Source: Lachnospiraceae bacterium (GTDB lineage: Bacteria > Bacillota > Clostridia > Lachnospirales > Lachnospiraceae). From it: 6,044 bases of DNA. The notes under the pieces were generated by a model. It made no database searches. It was not told the DNA's origin and saw only the letters and a program-made list of their open reading frames with translations. Shown here piece by piece: positions 4,396 to 6,044 of the stretch (position 1 is its first letter; the number at the start of each line of letters is the position of its first letter). The stretch is from positions 1,776 to 7,819 of the forward strand of contig JAJQGR010000295.1 of assembly GCA_021200345.1 (NCBI GenBank). The letters run 5' to 3'. Made by a program: the position numbers and the translations under genes.

Positions 4396-6044
4396 ATGCC
4401 TAAAAGAACCGACATCAACAAGATCCTTATCATTGGCTCCGGCCCCATCATCATCGGCCAGGCCTGCGAATTCGACTACTCCGGCACCCAGGCCTGCAAG
4501 GCCCTGAGAAAGCTGGGCTATCAGATTGTCTTAGTCAACTCCAACCCTGCTACCATCATGACTGATCCAGAGATGGCCGATGTGACCTACATCGAGCCCC
4601 TGAATGTGGAGCGTCTGGAGCAGATCATCGCCAAAGAGAGTCCCGACGCCCTTCTGCCCAATCTTGGCGGACAGTCAGGGTTAAATCTCTGTGCTGAGCT
4701 GTCCAAAGCAGGGGTGTTAGATCAATATCATGTCCAGGTCATCGGCGTACAGGTGGACGCCATTGAGCGGGGTGAGGACCGCATTGAATTTAAAAACGCC
4801 ATGAACGCCTTAGGGATCGAGATGGCCAGAAGCGAGGTCTCCTACAGCGTGGACGAAGCGCTGGCCATTGCGGACCGTCTGGGTTATCCGGTGGTGCTGC
4901 GTCCGGCCTACACCATGGGCGGCGCCGGCGGCGGTCTGGTTTACAACAGAGAGGAATTAAAAACCGTTTGCGCCAGAGGCTTACAGGCAAGCCTGGTGGG
5001 CCAGGTGCTGGTGGAGGAATCCGTTCTGGGCTGGGAAGAGCTGGAGCTGGAGGTGGTGCGGGATGCGGACGGCAACATGATTACCGTCTGCTTTATTGAA
5101 AATATTGACCCTATGGGGGTACACACCGGCGATTCTTTCTGTGCAGCACCCATGCTGACCATTTCCAAAGAGCTGCAGGCGCGTTTGCAGGAACAGGCTT
5201 ACCGCATTGTGGAGTCGGTACAGGTCATCGGCGGCACCAATGTGCAGTTTGCCCATGATCCGGTCAGCGACCGCATCGTGGTCATCGAGATCAATCCCCG
5301 CACATCCCGTTCCTCGGCCCTGGCCAGTAAGGCCACCGGCTTCCCCATTGCCATGGTGTCCGCCATGCTGGCGGCGGGCCTGACCTTAAAGGACATTCCA
5401 TGCGGCAAGTATGGTACTTTGGATAAATACGTCCCGGACGGCGATTATGTGGTCATCAAATTTGCCCGCTGGGCCTTTGAGAAATTCAAGGGCGTGGAGG
5501 ATAAGCTGGGTACCCAGATGCGGGCTGTGGGGGAGGTTATGAGCATCGGCAAGACCTATAAGGAAGCCTTCCAGAAGGCAGTCCGTTCTCTGGAGACCGG
5601 CCGCTACGGCCTGGGTCATGCCAAAGATTATGACCAGAAGTCCAAAGAAGAGCTTTGCCGCATGCTGGCCACTCCCTGCAGCGATCGTCATTTCATTATG
5701 TATGAGGCGCTGCGCAAGGGCGCCACTGTGGAGGAAATTTATAACCTGACATACGTCAAGAGATACTTCATTGAGCAGATGAAGGAGCTGGTGGAAGAGG
5801 AGGAAGCCCTGGCACAGTGCAGGGGCAGCCTGCCTGAGGACGCGGCTTTGATCCGCGCCAAAAAGGACGGCTTCTCCGATAAATATTTAAGCCAGATTCT
5901 GGAGATTTCTGAGGATGCGGTGAGAGAGCGCCGGCTGACTCTTGGCGTGGAGGAAACCTGGGAGGGTGTCCATGTCAGCGGTACTTTAGACAGCGCCTAC
6001 TATTATTCCACCTACAGCGGCGAGGACAAAAATCCCATCCGCAC
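4396..6044 (+). CDS. carB: Carbamoyl-phosphate synthase large subunit (partial, N-terminal 549 residues)
   Basis: CarB makes carbamoyl phosphate from bicarbonate, two ATP and ammonia delivered by CarA, feeding arginine and pyrimidine synthesis. The frame is open to the right edge and covers about half of the usual length of about 1,070 residues. The first ATP-grasp unit (carboxyphosphate half) is complete. It opens with MPKRTDI, then G-S-G-P-I-I-I-G-Q-A-C-E-F-D-Y-S-G at 14-30. R129 and R169 (L-R-P) match the E. coli nucleotide-binding arginines. The glycine-rich loop M-G-G-A-G-G-G is at 174-180, H243 is in M-G-V-H-T-G-D, and the metal ligands are Q284, E298 and N300. The oligomerisation region follows from about residue 400. 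AAGGAG at 4384-4389 fixes the start. A dedicated promoter precedes it and no carA lies upstream, which is unusual because carA commonly precedes carB. Identity is certain; whether this copy serves arginine or pyrimidine synthesis cannot be told. Confidence 0.97.
   Translation, partial: MPKRTDINKILIIGSGPIIIGQACEFDYSGTQACKALRKLGYQIVLVNSNPATIMTDPEMADVTYIEPLNVERLEQIIAKESPDALLPNLGGQSGLNLCAELSKAGVLDQYHVQVIGVQVDAIERGEDRIEFKNAMNALGIEMARSEVSYSVDEALAIADRLGYPVVLRPAYTMGGAGGGLVYNREELKTVCARGLQASLVGQVLVEESVLGWEELELEVVRDADGNMITVCFIENIDPMGVHTGDSFCAAPMLTISKELQARLQEQAYRIVESVQVIGGTNVQFAHDPVSDRIVVIEINPRTSRSSALASKATGFPIAMVSAMLAAGLTLKDIPCGKYGTLDKYVPDGDYVVIKFARWAFEKFKGVEDKLGTQMRAVGEVMSIGKTYKEAFQKAVRSLETGRYGLGHAKDYDQKSKEELCRMLATPCSDRHFIMYEALRKGATVEEIYNLTYVKRYFIEQMKELVEEEEALAQCRGSLPEDAALIRAKKDGFSDKYLSQILEISEDAVRERRLTLGVEETWEGVHVSGTLDSAYYYSTYSGEDKNPIR

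Noticed and set aside
1..6044. tRNA, rRNA, CRISPR array, insertion sequence or riboswitch
   Set aside because: No cloverleaf, spaced repeats, transposase frame or recognisable riboswitch core was seen in the intergenic stretches, all of which are under 300 bases.

Overview
The window looks like chromosomal DNA from a Clostridia member, most likely Lachnospiraceae. This is inferred from the character of the Nth, CarB and PfkB-type proteins, the strong AGGAGG-type ribosome binding sites, sigma-A-like promoters with TGn extended -10 elements, and moderate GC in the housekeeping genes with an AT-rich insert. No database search was possible, so the taxonomic call is inference.

Left part (1-2430, all on the minus strand). 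Reading leftwards from the middle: nth (endonuclease III, base-excision repair), then a 161-bp gap holding a promoter, then a Cro/CI-type HTH regulator whose stop codon overlaps the start of a type-1 ABC exporter (ATGA overlap). The exporter runs off the left edge after its first four or so membrane helices. Regulator and exporter form a translationally coupled pair; a perfect TTGTATACAA palindrome lies on the -35 of their promoter.

Middle (2431-3351). A divergent intergenic region of about 240 bp holds back-to-back promoters and several inverted repeats. It is followed on the plus strand by a two-gene MntA/HepT (MNT/HEPN) toxin-antitoxin operon, again with an ATGA overlap. All diagnostic residues are present: GS-X10-DxD in the nucleotidyltransferase antitoxin and R-X4-H-x-Y in the HEPN RNase toxin. 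The cassette is clearly AT-richer than its neighbours and looks like an accessory insertion between core genes.

Right part (3352-6044, plus strand). A complete PfkB-family kinase with an excellent ribosome binding site is followed, after a 90-bp gap with its own promoter, by the N-terminal half of carB (carbamoyl-phosphate synthase large subunit), cut by the right edge. No carA precedes carB.

The window is mostly ordinary core genome. The accessory item is the HepT/MntA module, a known class of system. The less explained parts are the repeat-rich divergent region around it, a near-direct repeat flanking it, and the regulator/exporter pair with its palindrome. I see no wholly new system.
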